A stretch of 64,000 nucleotides of DNA from Streptomyces sp. CB02056 (GTDB lineage Bacteria; Actinomycetota; Actinomycetes; Streptomycetales; Streptomycetaceae), in the NCBI RefSeq assembly GCF_001905545.1, contig NZ_LIPD01000013.1, positions 186,001-250,000 on the forward strand. Direction: 5' to 3'. Under the pieces are notes generated by a model. It had not been told where the DNA came from. It did no database searches and saw only the letters and a program-made list of their open reading frames with translations. The position numbers and the translations under genes were made by a program. Below, piece by piece: positions 17,541-26,232 of the stretch (position 1 is the stretch's first letter; each line of letters opens with the position of its first letter).

Positions 17541-17594
17541 CACTCGGCCCCGGCCGCCCGGTCTCAGCTGAGAGCGGGCGGCCGGGGCCGAGTG
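17541..17594 (-). terminator. 20-bp perfect stem terminator after the penicillin-binding protein gene
   Basis: 17541-17560 and 17575-17594 pair over 20 bases without mismatch; the 14-base loop itself contains the palindrome CTCAGCTGAG. It lies 27 bp past the PBP stop and in front of the EamA promoter, so it separates the two minus-strand units. Strongest hairpin I found in the window. Confidence 0.85.
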
Positions 17595-17620
17595 AACTGG
17601 CCGGGATGATCGGACCCCCG

Positions 17621-20035
17621 TCAGCCCCCGGACCGGGACGAGGCGCCCGCCCCCGTGAGCGCGTCCGTCCCGCCCGTCCCGCCCGTGGGCTGGCCGGTCG
17701 GCTGGCTGGTCGGGGGCGCGGTCGGCTGGGTGGTCTGCGTCGGCTTCGAGGTGGGCCGGGGCGGCCGGGTGGGCTGGGTGGTGGGCTGGCTGGTCGGCGG
17801 GGCCGTCGGCGCGGTGGTCGCGCCGCCGTCGGTGCCGCCCGACGGGGTCGAGCCCGAGCCGTCGCCCGGCGCCGTGGTGGGGCCGGTGCTCGGAGCGCCG
17901 CTGGGGGCGCCCGTCGACGGGGCGCTGCTCGGCGTGCTCGGGGCGGTCGGCAGGTCGGTGGCGCCCGAGGAGTCGCCGCCCGCCGGGGTGGCGAAGTCGC
18001 TGACCGGCTGGCCCTTGAGCGCGGACTTCATGTAGCTGGTCCAGATCTGGGCCGGGAACTGGCCGCCGGCCGCGCCGTCGATGCCGCCGACGCCGCTCAG
18101 GCTGACCTGGGAGCCGTTGCCCGGGTCCTGGCCGAACAGGGCGACCGAGGTGACCAGCTCGGGGGTGTAGCCCACGAACCAGACCGACTTCTGGTCGTCG
18201 GTGGTGCCGGTCTTGCCCGCCACCGGTCGGCCGAGGCCCTTGGCTCGCCAGCCGGTGCCGCCCGGGTCGCTCACCACGCCCTGGAGCATCGAGGTGACCT
18301 GGTTGGCGGTGTCCTCGCTGATCGCCTGGGTGGTCTTGTGCGCGGGCAGCGCGACGTTCTCGCCCTCGCGGTCCACCGACTGCACCAGCCACGGGGTGAT
18401 CTGCTTGCCGCCGTTGTCCAGCGTGGCGTACACGCCCGCCATGTCGAGCACGCTCGGGGTGGCCGCGCCCAGCGGGATGGACGGCACCGGGTCGAGGCCC
18501 GGGGTGTTGCCGGGCAGGCCCATCGCGACGGCGGTGTCCTTGACCTTCTGGAGCCCGGTGTCCTGCGCGAGCTGCGCGAACGCCGAGTTGACCGACCAGT
18601 CGGTGGCCTGCTGGAGGGTGATCTGGCCGTAGCTCTTGTCGCCCTCGTTCGGCGGCGCGTACGGGGTGCCCTTGCCGCCGCGGACCTTCCGGCCGCTGGT
18701 GCCGTCGTAGACCGTGCGCGGGGTGACGGTGCGACCCTCCTGGGTCTTGGCGTTGTTCTCGAAGGCGGCGGCCAGCGCGATCGCCTTGAAGGTCGAGCCG
18801 GCCTGGTAGTCGCGCCGGGTGGCGTTGTCGACGTAGTGCTTCACGTAGTCGACGCCGCCGTACAGGGCGACGACCGCGCCGGTCTTCGGGTCCACCGAGG
18901 CGGCGCCGGCCTGGGCGGCCGCGTCCTTCTTCCGCTTGTCCGGGTTCAGGCTGTCGTGCAGCTGGGCCTGGACGGAGTCCTGGAGGGCCTGCTGGCGGGC
19001 CGGGTCGATGCTCAGCTTGATCGTGTAGCCGCCCTTGGCCAGCTCGGTCTCGTTGATCACGCCGCTGGAGGTGAGGTACTGGGTGGCCGCGTCGACCAGG
19101 TAGCCGGCCTGGCCGGACAGGCCCGGGTTGGGCTGGGGGTCCCGGACCTCCGGGAAGGCGGTCCTGGCCCGCTCGTCCGCGGAGAGCCAGCCCTCCTTGA
19201 CCATGCCGTCGAGCACGTAGTTCCAGCGGTTGACGGCGTTCTGCTTGCCCGCCGCGGTCGCGGTGGCGACGTCGTAGGCGCTCGGGGCGTTCAGCAGGGT
19301 GGCCAGGTAGGCGCCCTGGGCGGGATCGAGGGCGGACGCGTCGATGCCGAAGTACGCCTGGGAGGCGGCCTGGATGCCGTAGGCGCCGCGGCCGTAGTAG
19401 GAGGTGTTCAGGTAGCCGGAGAGGATGTCGTTCTTGCTCTCGGTGGCGTCCACCTTGATGGCGATGAACAGTTCCTTCACCTTGCGGGTGACCGACTGCT
19501 TCTGGTTCAGGTACGTGTTCTTCACGTACTGCTGGGTGATGGTGGAGCCGCCCTGGGTGCCCTGGCCCTTGGCGGTGTTGACCGCGGCCCGGGCCAGGCC
19601 CTGGACGTTGATCGCGCCCTCGTTGTAGAAGTTCCGGTCCTCGGCGGCCAGCGCGGCGTGCTGGGCGGCGGGGGAGACCTTGTCCAGGGAGACGTTCTGC
19701 CGGTTGGTCTGGCCGGTGCGGGTGAGCACCGAACCGTCCGCGTAGAGCCAGGTGTTGCTCTGGGCGGTGGCGGCGGCGTGCGCGTCCGGCACCTTCACCA
19801 GGGCGATCCCGAGGGCGAACAGACCGATGCCGAGCAGCAGCGCGGAGCCGAAGCCCAGCAGGGTCATCCGCCAGGTGGGTATCAGCCGGCGCCAGCCGGT
19901 GCGCTTCGGACGTCGCGGCTTCCCGCCGCCGGATCCGCCGGATCCGCCGGCCGGGCCGGTGGAGCGCTTGAGCCGTTTGACCGGCCGGAGACTGATCGAC
20001 GGCGTGCGACGGCCGCCCTGGGCGTTTCTGGACAA
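17621..20035 (-). CDS. class A (bifunctional) penicillin-binding protein
   Basis: 804-residue peptidoglycan synthase. Basic cytosolic segment, one membrane helix (about 57-80), GT51 glycosyltransferase domain (AAEDRNFYNEGAINVQGLAR and QGGSTITQQYVKN), then transpeptidase domain with catalytic GSTFKAIAL (SxxK), SVNSAFAQL (SxN) and AGKTGTTDD (KTG). The last ~130 residues are a low-complexity Pro/Thr/Ser/Gly tail outside the membrane. Start chosen at TTG 20035: AGGAAAGG lies seven bases upstream, while the frame open to 20194 lacks any ribosome site and would add a cysteine-containing unrelated leader. Confidence 0.9.
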   Translation of the reverse strand: MSRNAQGGRRTPSISLRPVKRLKRSTGPAGGSGGSGGGKPRRPKRTGWRRLIPTWRMTLLGFGSALLLGIGLFALGIALVKVPDAHAAATAQSNTWLYADGSVLTRTGQTNRQNVSLDKVSPAAQHAALAAEDRNFYNEGAINVQGLARAAVNTAKGQGTQGGSTITQQYVKNTYLNQKQSVTRKVKELFIAIKVDATESKNDILSGYLNTSYYGRGAYGIQAASQAYFGIDASALDPAQGAYLATLLNAPSAYDVATATAAGKQNAVNRWNYVLDGMVKEGWLSADERARTAFPEVRDPQPNPGLSGQAGYLVDAATQYLTSSGVINETELAKGGYTIKLSIDPARQQALQDSVQAQLHDSLNPDKRKKDAAAQAGAASVDPKTGAVVALYGGVDYVKHYVDNATRRDYQAGSTFKAIALAAAFENNAKTQEGRTVTPRTVYDGTSGRKVRGGKGTPYAPPNEGDKSYGQITLQQATDWSVNSAFAQLAQDTGLQKVKDTAVAMGLPGNTPGLDPVPSIPLGAATPSVLDMAGVYATLDNGGKQITPWLVQSVDREGENVALPAHKTTQAISEDTANQVTSMLQGVVSDPGGTGWRAKGLGRPVAGKTGTTDDQKSVWFVGYTPELVTSVALFGQDPGNGSQVSLSGVGGIDGAAGGQFPAQIWTSYMKSALKGQPVSDFATPAGGDSSGATDLPTAPSTPSSAPSTGAPSGAPSTGPTTAPGDGSGSTPSGGTDGGATTAPTAPPTSQPTTQPTRPPRPTSKPTQTTQPTAPPTSQPTGQPTGGTGGTDALTGAGASSRSGG

Positions 20036-20210
20036 AGCGCGGCCTTTCCTGCGGGCGCATCGAGGCAGCCCGGCACGGACGGGGACATCGGCGGTTGGGG
20101 ACCTTTGTCCCGATTCCGGTTTTACTGCCCTGGACGAGCAGAACGGGCCGGATAGCTCCGGCGGATCGCCAATCGAGACCGACATCACACGCAAAACGGA
20201 CGTCGGAGGC

Positions 20211-20251
20211 CAAAAAATCGGGGAGCCCCTCGCTGCTGCGAGAGGCTCCCC
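20211..20251 (-). terminator. intrinsic terminator of tRNA-Lys copy 1
   Basis: Stem GGGGAGCC / GGCTCCCC extended by CTCGC / GCGAG across one mismatch, loop TGCT (20220-20251), followed on the minus strand by six T residues (complement of 20212-20217). A classical factor-independent terminator about 10 bp behind the tRNA. Confidence 0.9.
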
Positions 20252-20260
20252 AAATGTCTG

Positions 20261-20334
20261 TGCGCCGCCAGGGACTCGAACCCCGGACCCGCTGATTAAG
20301 AGTCAGCTGCTCTAACCAACTGAGCTAGCGGCGC
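20261..20334 (-). tRNA. tRNA-Lys (anticodon CTT), copy 1 of 4
   Basis: 74-nt cloverleaf: acceptor GCGCCGC/GCGGCGC with discriminator A, D arm GCTC-loop-GAGC, anticodon arm GCTGA-CTCTTAA-TCAGC giving anticodon CTT, T arm CGGGG-TTCGAGT-CCCTG. CCA is not encoded. Reads AAG, the dominant Lys codon here. Identical to the copies at 23045, 47364 and 52171. Confidence 0.97.
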
Positions 20335-20349
20335 CTGCTGACCTGGAAA

Positions 20350-20355
20350 ACAATA
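20350..20355 (-). promoter_or_regulatory. -10 box of tRNA-Lys copy 1
   Basis: TATTGT on the minus strand, ending exactly 15 nt before the mature tRNA 5' end, followed by the leader GTCAGCAG shared (with small changes) by all four copies. A TTCGAG about 18 bp upstream may be the -35. Confidence 0.7.
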
Positions 20356-20522
20356 CACGGTTCCGAGGGGTGCCTCGAACCATCGCCGAGCCATCACCGA
20401 ACCGTCGCCGAGCCGCCCCCGGGTCGTGCCCGGGGCACCCGCGAACGACCCGGGCGGCGGCCGATCGATCCGCCCCTTTCCTTCCGGTTGGTCCGGAGTT
20501 CGCCGCTGGTTAGGGTGGAACG

Positions 20523-21314
20523 GTGCCCCGCCCCCAGCCAGGCCACCGCGCCGCGCGGACGACGGTCGCCACCCTGCTGCTGCTCAGCGCCGTGGCGTAC
20601 ACCGCCTGGGTGCTGGAGGTCGTGCTGAGCACCGGACTCGACCCGGTGCAGGCGTACATCAGCGAACTCGCCGCCGAGGACCAGCCGCTGGGCGGCCTGT
20701 TCCGGGCCACCGACCTGGCCGCCGGACTCTGCCTGCTCGCCGCCGCCGGCACCGCCCTCGCCACCGGGCGGGTCGGGGCCTCGCGGCGGCGGCGCTGGGC
20801 GCTGGCCGGCTGGTCCGCGCTCGCCCTGTTCGGCGCCGCGACCGCCGCCGACTCCCGGCTGCCGCTCAGCTGCGCCCCCACCAGCGACGAGATGTGCGCC
20901 GCCCGGGAGACCGCCGGGCTCGTCCCCGCCACCCACACCGCGCACGCGGTCACCAGCAGCCTCGCCATGGCCGGGGCGCTCACCGCGCTGGTCTCGCTCA
21001 CCGTGGCCGCCCGGCGCTACCGCTGGTGGCCGCCGGTGCGCCGGTTCGGGCCCTGGCTGCTGGGCGCCGAACTGCTCGCCACCGGCTGGAGCCTCGCCTC
21101 GATCGCCGCCTTCCAGGCCGGGCGCGGCACCTGGGCGCTCGGGGCCGGGCAGCGGCTCCAGGTGCTGCTGGTCGCGCTCTGGCTCGGCCTGCTGGCCCTG
21201 GGCGTCGCCCGCTCGGACGGTACGGACGAGGACGCCGAGGACGCCGAGGTGAACCAGGGGGACGAGGGGCGGCGCCGACCGACCGAACCGTCCCCGGGAC
21301 GGAGGCCGACATGA
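20523..21314 (+). CDS. DUF998-family membrane protein
   Basis: 263-residue membrane protein with about six helices and a short Cys pair in an extracytoplasmic loop (SCAPTSDEMCAARE). The LSAVAYTAWVLE opening and YISELAAEDQPLGGLFRATD loop are typical of DUF998 proteins, whose function is not known. GTG start at 20523 with only a weak GGTGG upstream. The stop overlaps the ATG of the next hydrolase (ATGA), so the two are translated together. Confidence 0.75.
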   Translation: MPRPQPGHRAARTTVATLLLLSAVAYTAWVLEVVLSTGLDPVQAYISELAAEDQPLGGLFRATDLAAGLCLLAAAGTALATGRVGASRRRRWALAGWSALALFGAATAADSRLPLSCAPTSDEMCAARETAGLVPATHTAHAVTSSLAMAGALTALVSLTVAARRYRWWPPVRRFGPWLLGAELLATGWSLASIAAFQAGRGTWALGAGQRLQVLLVALWLGLLALGVARSDGTDEDAEDAEVNQGDEGRRRPTEPSPGRRPT

Positions 21315-22195
21315 GCACCGCCGGACCGGAGGCCGTCGACCGGGCGCGCTTCCTGCGCGTCGACGGCGTCCCGCTGCACGTCCGCACCGAGGGCAGCGGC
21401 CCGGTCTGCCTGCTCTCCGGCGGCCTCGGCAGCAGCTGGTTCGACTGGGACCTGGTCGTCCCCTTCCTCACCCCGTACCGCACCGTGGTCCGCTTCGACC
21501 GGCCCGGTTACGGGCTGAGCGCCGGGGAGCCCGCCACCGGGCGGCCCGCGCCGACGGCGGCCGGCGAGGCCGGGCGGATCCGGGCGGTGCTGGACGGCCT
21601 CGGGCTGCGGGAGCGCTGCACCGTGGTCGGGCACTCGCTCGCGGGCTTCCACGTCGAGGCCTTCGCCCGGCTGCACCCCGAGCGGACCGCCGGACTGGTG
21701 CTGGTGGACGGCAGCGTGGAGGCGGCGGCCCGGCCCTACCCGGCACCCGGTGCGCGCGACCTGGCGGCCCGGGCGGTGGCCGGCGCCGCCACCGCCCTCG
21801 CCGTGCCCTACCTGCTGGGCCCGACCGCCCGCCGGGCCATGGCCAGGCTGTCCACCGTCCGCCGCGAGGACCTCGCCCCGGCGCCGCTGGTCCGGCACTG
21901 CTACCGCACCGGGCGGGCGCTGCGCGCGCTGCTGCGGGAGAACAGCCGCTACCTCGACACGGCCGCCGAACTGGACGAGCTGCGGCGCACCCGGCCGCTG
22001 GCCGAGGACCTGCCGGTGACCGTGCTGGCCGCCGACGACGGCTGCCGGACCCGCCGCACCGAGGACTGGCTGGCCCGGCAGCGGGAGCTGGCGGCACTGC
22101 TCGGGGCGGACTTCCGCACCACCGCCCCGGCCGGGCACCTGGTGATGTTCGACCGCCCGGACGCGGTGGCCTCGGCGGTGCTCGACACCCACTGA
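21311..22195 (+). CDS. alpha/beta hydrolase
   Basis: 294-residue alpha/beta hydrolase. Oxyanion-loop GGLGSSWFDW (37-46), DRPGYGLS strand/turn, nucleophile elbow GHSLAGF with Ser109 and C-terminal AGHLVMFD with the catalytic His are visible. No signal peptide. ATG at 21311 has GGAGG five bases upstream and overlaps the DUF998 stop. Substrate unknown; pairing with a DUF998 membrane protein hints at a membrane-lipid or peptide-like substrate, but this is a guess. Confidence 0.8.
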   Translation: MSTAGPEAVDRARFLRVDGVPLHVRTEGSGPVCLLSGGLGSSWFDWDLVVPFLTPYRTVVRFDRPGYGLSAGEPATGRPAPTAAGEAGRIRAVLDGLGLRERCTVVGHSLAGFHVEAFARLHPERTAGLVLVDGSVEAAARPYPAPGARDLAARAVAGAATALAVPYLLGPTARRAMARLSTVRREDLAPAPLVRHCYRTGRALRALLRENSRYLDTAAELDELRRTRPLAEDLPVTVLAADDGCRTRRTEDWLARQRELAALLGADFRTTAPAGHLVMFDRPDAVASAVLDTH

Positions 22196-22245
22196 GCGGT
22201 CGGCCTGGCTGCCGGAGGCCGCGAGGGCGGGTGCCGGAGCACGGA

Positions 22246-22971
22246 TCAGCCCCCGGACTGGGACCTCCGCCGGGTGATCTCCCGCTTCACGGCCCGGGGG
22301 ACCGGCAGGTCGCGGGCCAGCTGCCGGACGGCGTGCCGGGTCTCGGCGCCGTCCGGACCCCGGTAGAGCCGGCGCTCCAGCCCGGCCGCCCCGATCAGGC
22401 CGGCCAGCTGCCGGTCGCGCTCGTCGGCCGGATCGGTCGGATCAGCCGCACCGGTCGGACCAGAGAGACCAGTCGGACCAGAGAGACCAGAGAGCCCGGA
22501 GAGCCCGGCGCGCGCCAGCGTGGCCGCCGTCCGGGCGGCGATCAGCGCTCCGGCGTCCGGCCGCACGGCCGTCCAGCGGCGGTAGGGCAGCCCGAGGAAG
22601 CGGTGGCTCCGGACGGTCAGCACGCCCTGCCCGACCATCCGGTCCAGGTGGTGGTGGGTCGCCCGGCCGTGCGGGTGGGTCAGCGCGCGCAGCGCGTGTT
22701 CGAGGGTCCGGGGCCGGCCCTCGCCCGCCTGCCCGAGGTCGGCCAGGACGGCGGCGGCGAGTTCGTCCTGGTCGCCCGGCGGCCGGTGGCCGGTGATCCG
22801 GCGCCCGTCGACGGTGATCGTGCCGGCCAGCTGGAGCTCGGCGAGGACGGCGCCCGCGACCGCCGTCGAGAGGGTGAGGGCGGGGATCCGAAGGCGTCCG
22901 TCCGCCGGGTCGGCGCAGAGCAGCAGCAGTTCCTCGGCCAGGGGCCGGGTGCCGGTGTCGGGGGAGTTCAT
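22246..22971 (-). CDS. GPP34 (GOLPH3-like) family protein
   Basis: 241-residue protein of the GPP34 family, the bacterial relatives of the Golgi phosphoinositide-binding protein GOLPH3; streptomycetes carry many copies, function unclear. The N-terminus LAEELLLLCADPADGRLRIP, VAGAVLAELQLAGTI and the ALRALTHPHGRATHHHLDRMVGQGVL segment fit the family. A Leu-Ser-Gly / Pro-Thr-Gly repeat near residues 155-180 is encoded by 18-bp and 9-bp tandem repeats. ATG at 22971 has only a weak ribosome site. Confidence 0.75.
   Translation of the reverse strand: MNSPDTGTRPLAEELLLLCADPADGRLRIPALTLSTAVAGAVLAELQLAGTITVDGRRITGHRPPGDQDELAAAVLADLGQAGEGRPRTLEHALRALTHPHGRATHHHLDRMVGQGVLTVRSHRFLGLPYRRWTAVRPDAGALIAARTAATLARAGLSGLSGLSGPTGLSGPTGAADPTDPADERDRQLAGLIGAAGLERRLYRGPDGAETRHAVRQLARDLPVPRAVKREITRRRSQSGG
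22454..22507. repeat. in-frame tandem repeats in the GPP34 gene
   Basis: Two exact 18-bp units GTCGGACCAGAGAGACCA (22454-22471, 22472-22489) followed by two exact 9-bp units GAGAGCCCG (22490-22507). All keep the frame and encode the low-complexity Leu-Ser-Gly/Pro-Thr-Gly segment. Exact copies suggest recent slippage. Confidence 0.85.
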
Positions 22972-23001
22972 GGAGAGAAGGCCTACCCGGCCCGGAAACG
23001 C

Positions 23002-23033
23002 CTCAGGCCGCCCACCGGAGTGGACGGCCTGAG
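23002..23033 (-). terminator. terminator of tRNA-Lys copy 2
   Basis: CTCAGGCCG / CGGCCTGAG 9-bp stem enclosing a second small stem CCAC/GTGG, 12 bp behind the tRNA. Short GTTT on the distal minus-strand side. Confidence 0.7.
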
Positions 23034-23044
23034 ACCTTGCCATG

Positions 23045-23118
23045 TGCGCCGCCAGGGACTCGAACCCCGGACCCGCTGATTAAGAGTCAGCTGCTCTAAC
23101 CAACTGAGCTAGCGGCGC
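23045..23118 (-). tRNA. tRNA-Lys (anticodon CTT), copy 2 of 4
   Basis: Same 74-nt sequence as the copy at 20261-20334, including discriminator A and anticodon CTT. Flanks differ from copy 1 apart from the -10 region and short leader. Confidence 0.97.
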
Positions 23119-23133
23119 TTGCTGACGTCGAAG

Positions 23134-23139
23134 ACTTTA
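23134..23139 (-). promoter_or_regulatory. -10 box of tRNA-Lys copy 2
   Basis: TAAAGT on the minus strand, again exactly 15 nt before the tRNA, followed by leader GTCAGCAA. Confidence 0.7.
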
Positions 23140-23188
23140 CACGCCGCCGACCGGATCCACCGAATCGTGTTCGAGTGATTACCGATTG

Positions 23189-25264
23189 TCACTGCCCCTG
23201 AGTTGCCGGCTCCGGGTGGTGGCAGGCCGCCTGGTGGTCCGCCCCGGGGGTGCCGAGCAGGGTCGGCCGCTCCTGTTCGCAGCGGGCCCGGTCCGCCGGG
23301 GCGGAGAGCGCGGCGTAGCGCGGGCAGCGGGTGCGGAAGACGCAGCCGGTGCGGCGCTCGGTGGGCGGGGGCGGGTCGCCGGCCAGCAGGATGCGGTCGT
23401 GGGCGCGCTCGGCGGCGGGGTCGGGCAGCGGGACGGCGGAGAGCAGGGCGCGGGTGTACGGGTGGCGGGGGCGGTCGAAGACGGCGGAGACCTCGCCCTG
23501 CTCGACCGTCCGGCCGAGGTACATCACGCTGACCCGGTCGGCGAGGTGCCGGATCACCGAGAGGTCGTGCGAGACGAACAGGTAGGAGAGGCCCAGTTCG
23601 GCCTTGAGGGCCTGGAGCAGGTTGAGCACCCCGGCCTGGATGGAGACGTCCAGGGCGGAGACCGGCTCGTCCAGCACCAGCAGCCCGGGCCGGACGGCGA
23701 GGGCCCGGGCGATCGAGACGCGCTGGCGCTGGCCGCCGGAGAACTGGTGCGGGTAGCGGACGGCGTGCTCCGGGTCGAGGCCGACCTGGCGCAGCAGCTC
23801 GGGCACCCGGCGGGCGATCTCCTCGCGCGGGGCGCGCTGGGCGAGCAGTGGTTCGGCGACGATGTCGCCGATCGGCATCCGGGGGTCGAGGCTGGCCATC
23901 GGGTCCTGGAAGACGATCTGCACCCGGGCGCGGAGCCGGTGGGCCTCGGCCCGGGTGAGCGTCGCGGTGTCGTGGCCGAGCAGTTCGATCCGGCCGGTCT
24001 CCGGGGCGCCGAGCCGCAGCAGTTCGAACAGGGTGGTGGACTTGCCGGAGCCGGACTCCCCGACCAGGCCGAGGGTCTCGCCCTCCCGCAGGTCCAGGTC
24101 GACGCCGTCCACCGCGTACACCTCGCCGACCTTGCGCTTGAACACCGTGCCCTTGAGGAGGGGGAACGTTTTTTCCAGGCCGCTCACCGACAGCACCGGC
24201 GTCCGGCTGGAGCGGTCGACGGGGCCGGCGGCGGCCGTCGGCAGCTCCGGAACGGGGTAGACCTCGGCCGGCGCGGGCCGTCGCTCGGCGAGCTCCGCCG
24301 ACCGTACGCAGGCCGAAAGGTGCTCCTCCGTACCCTCCAGGGCGGGCTCGGCCGTCGTGCAGCGCTCCTCCGCGAGCGGGCAGCGCGCCGCGAAGGGGCA
24401 GCCCGGGGGCAGTTCGGCCATCGGCGCCGGGGTGCCGGGGATCGGTACGAGCGGACCGCCGCGCCCGTCCAGCCGGGGCAGCGCGCCGATCAGGCCGAGC
24501 GAGTACGGGTGGTGCGGGGCCGCGAAGAGCTCGTCCACCCCGGCCGTCTCGACCACCCGTCCGGCGTACATCACCGCGACCCGGTCGGCCGCCCCGGCGA
24601 TCACCCCGAGGTCGTGGCTGACCAGGACGAGCGCCGCGCCGGTCTCCCGCTGGGCGGTGCGCAGCACGTCGAGCACCTGGGCCTGGATGGTGACGTCGAG
24701 GGCGGTGGTGGGCTCGTCGGCGAGCAGGATGTCGGGATCGTTGGCGACCGCCATGGCGATCATCGCGCGCTGCCGCATGCCGCCGGAGAACTCGTGCGGG
24801 AAGCTGTCCAGGGCCCGGTCGGGCGCCGGGATGCCGACCAGGTCGAGGAGTTCGGCGGCCCGGCGGCGCGCGGCGGCCCGGTCCACCCGCTGGTGGACGC
24901 GGACCGCCTCGGCGATCTGGTCGCCGATCCGGTAGACCGGGGTGAAGGCGGACAGCGGGTCCTGGAAGACCATGGCGATCCGGCGGCCGCGGATCGCGGC
25001 GAGCTCCCGGCCCGGCAGCCCGACCAGTTCCCGCCCGTCCAGCCGCACCGAGCCGCTGACCCGCGCCGTGCCGGGCAGCAGCCCGAGCACGGACAGCGCG
25101 GTCACGGACTTCCCGGAGCCGGACTCGCCGACGATGCCGAGGGTCTCGCCGCGCCGCAGGGTGAGGTCCACCCCGCGGACGGCGGGGACAGGGCCGTCGG
25201 GCCCGGCGAAGTCGACCCGCAGGTCCCGGACGGCGAGCAGCGGGGTTTCGACGGTGGTGGTCAC
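23189..25264 (-). CDS. oligopeptide ABC transporter, fused double ATP-binding protein (DppD-DppF type)
   Basis: 691-residue fusion of the two ATPases of a di/oligopeptide importer. First half: Walker A GESGSGKSV, signature FSGGMRQRAMIA, Walker B ILLADEPTTALD, and the Cys-rich CPFAARCPLAEERC tail of DppD. Second half (from about residue 355): Walker A GESGSGKST, signature FSGGQRQRVSIA, Walker B LLVLDEPVSALD, and CVFRTRCPRYAA tail of DppF. Both sites look active; the paired Cys tails may hold an iron-sulfur cluster as in other DppD/F. GTG 25264 overlaps the permease stop (GTGA). Confidence 0.92.
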   Translation of the reverse strand: MTTTVETPLLAVRDLRVDFAGPDGPVPAVRGVDLTLRRGETLGIVGESGSGKSVTALSVLGLLPGTARVSGSVRLDGRELVGLPGRELAAIRGRRIAMVFQDPLSAFTPVYRIGDQIAEAVRVHQRVDRAAARRRAAELLDLVGIPAPDRALDSFPHEFSGGMRQRAMIAMAVANDPDILLADEPTTALDVTIQAQVLDVLRTAQRETGAALVLVSHDLGVIAGAADRVAVMYAGRVVETAGVDELFAAPHHPYSLGLIGALPRLDGRGGPLVPIPGTPAPMAELPPGCPFAARCPLAEERCTTAEPALEGTEEHLSACVRSAELAERRPAPAEVYPVPELPTAAAGPVDRSSRTPVLSVSGLEKTFPLLKGTVFKRKVGEVYAVDGVDLDLREGETLGLVGESGSGKSTTLFELLRLGAPETGRIELLGHDTATLTRAEAHRLRARVQIVFQDPMASLDPRMPIGDIVAEPLLAQRAPREEIARRVPELLRQVGLDPEHAVRYPHQFSGGQRQRVSIARALAVRPGLLVLDEPVSALDVSIQAGVLNLLQALKAELGLSYLFVSHDLSVIRHLADRVSVMYLGRTVEQGEVSAVFDRPRHPYTRALLSAVPLPDPAAERAHDRILLAGDPPPPTERRTGCVFRTRCPRYAALSAPADRARCEQERPTLLGTPGADHQAACHHPEPATQGQ

Positions 25265-26217
25265 GGGAGCTTCCTACGGCTGGCAGGGCGGTGGGAACGG
25301 CGGGCGGACCGGGAACGGCGGGGCGCGGTCCCGGAGGTGGGGTCGAGGGCGTCGCGCAGCCCGTCCCCGATCAGGTTGACGGCGAGCACGAACAGCACCA
25401 GCAGCGCCGCGGCGAAGTAGAACAGCCAGGGGAACACCGGGGCTTCGCCGGTCCCGGCGGCGAGCAGGGTGCCGAGCGAGACGTCCGGCGGCTTGACCCC
25501 GAAGCCGAAGTAGGAGAGCGCGGTCTCGCTCATCACGGCGCCGCCGACCGCGATGGTGGCGTCGATGATGAGGAAGGAGGCGACGTTCGGCAGGATGTGC
25601 CGGCTGATGATCCGCAGCGGCCGTACGCCCATGAACCGTGCGGCGCGGACGAATTCGCGCTCGCGCAGGGAGATGGTCATCGAGCGGACCACCCGGGCGG
25701 TGATCATCCAGTTGAACAGCGCGAGCAGCAGGACGAAGGCGATCCAGCCGGCGCTCTTCAGCCGGGACGAGACGATGGTGATGATCAGGAAGGCCGGGAA
25801 GACCAGCAGCAGGTCCACCAGGAACATCAGCGCCCGGTCGGCCCAGCCGCCGAAGTAGCCGGCGCAGGCGCCGACGACGGAGGCCAGCACGGTGGAGAAC
25901 AGCGCCACCAGCAGACCGATGACCAGCGACTTCTGCAGGCCGCGGACGGTCTGCGCGAAGACGTCCTGGCCGACCCCGTTGGTGCCGAACCAGTGTTCGG
26001 CGGACGGGGGTTGGTGCAGCGCGGAGAAGTCCGGGGCGGCGTAGTCCCAGGGTGTGAGGTACGCGCCGCCGAAGGCGAGCAGGAACAGCAGCAGGACGAT
26101 GACGGCCCCGGCGACGGCGCCGCGGGCGGCGAGCAGCCGGCTGAGGACGAGCCGTCCGCGGCCGGTGCCCCGGGGGGCGGTGGTCGCGGCGGAGGGCTCG
26201 GCGACGGTGGTGGTCAT
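25261..26217 (-). CDS. oligopeptide ABC transporter permease (DppC type)
   Basis: 318-residue inner-membrane permease with an N-terminal helix then the BPD_transp_1 domain. HWFGTNGVGQDVFAQTVRG is the typical DppC entry motif and EFVRAARFMGVRPLRIISRH the ATPase-coupling loop. ATG 26217; 15 bp separate it from the DppB-type gene upstream and its stop overlaps the ATPase gene. The C-terminus ends in a basic tail (RRSRSARRSHRPASRRK). Confidence 0.92.
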   Translation of the reverse strand: MTTTVAEPSAATTAPRGTGRGRLVLSRLLAARGAVAGAVIVLLLFLLAFGGAYLTPWDYAAPDFSALHQPPSAEHWFGTNGVGQDVFAQTVRGLQKSLVIGLLVALFSTVLASVVGACAGYFGGWADRALMFLVDLLLVFPAFLIITIVSSRLKSAGWIAFVLLLALFNWMITARVVRSMTISLREREFVRAARFMGVRPLRIISRHILPNVASFLIIDATIAVGGAVMSETALSYFGFGVKPPDVSLGTLLAAGTGEAPVFPWLFYFAAALLVLFVLAVNLIGDGLRDALDPTSGTAPRRSRSARRSHRPASRRKLP

Positions 26218-26232
26218 TCGGCTCTCCTCCGG

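Noticed and set aside
17441..20155. A 904-codon plus-strand open frame across the penicillin-binding protein gene
   Set aside because: Antisense shadow of a gene with complete GT51 and transpeptidase motifs; its product is Val/Gly/Arg/Leu-rich with no recognisable domain.
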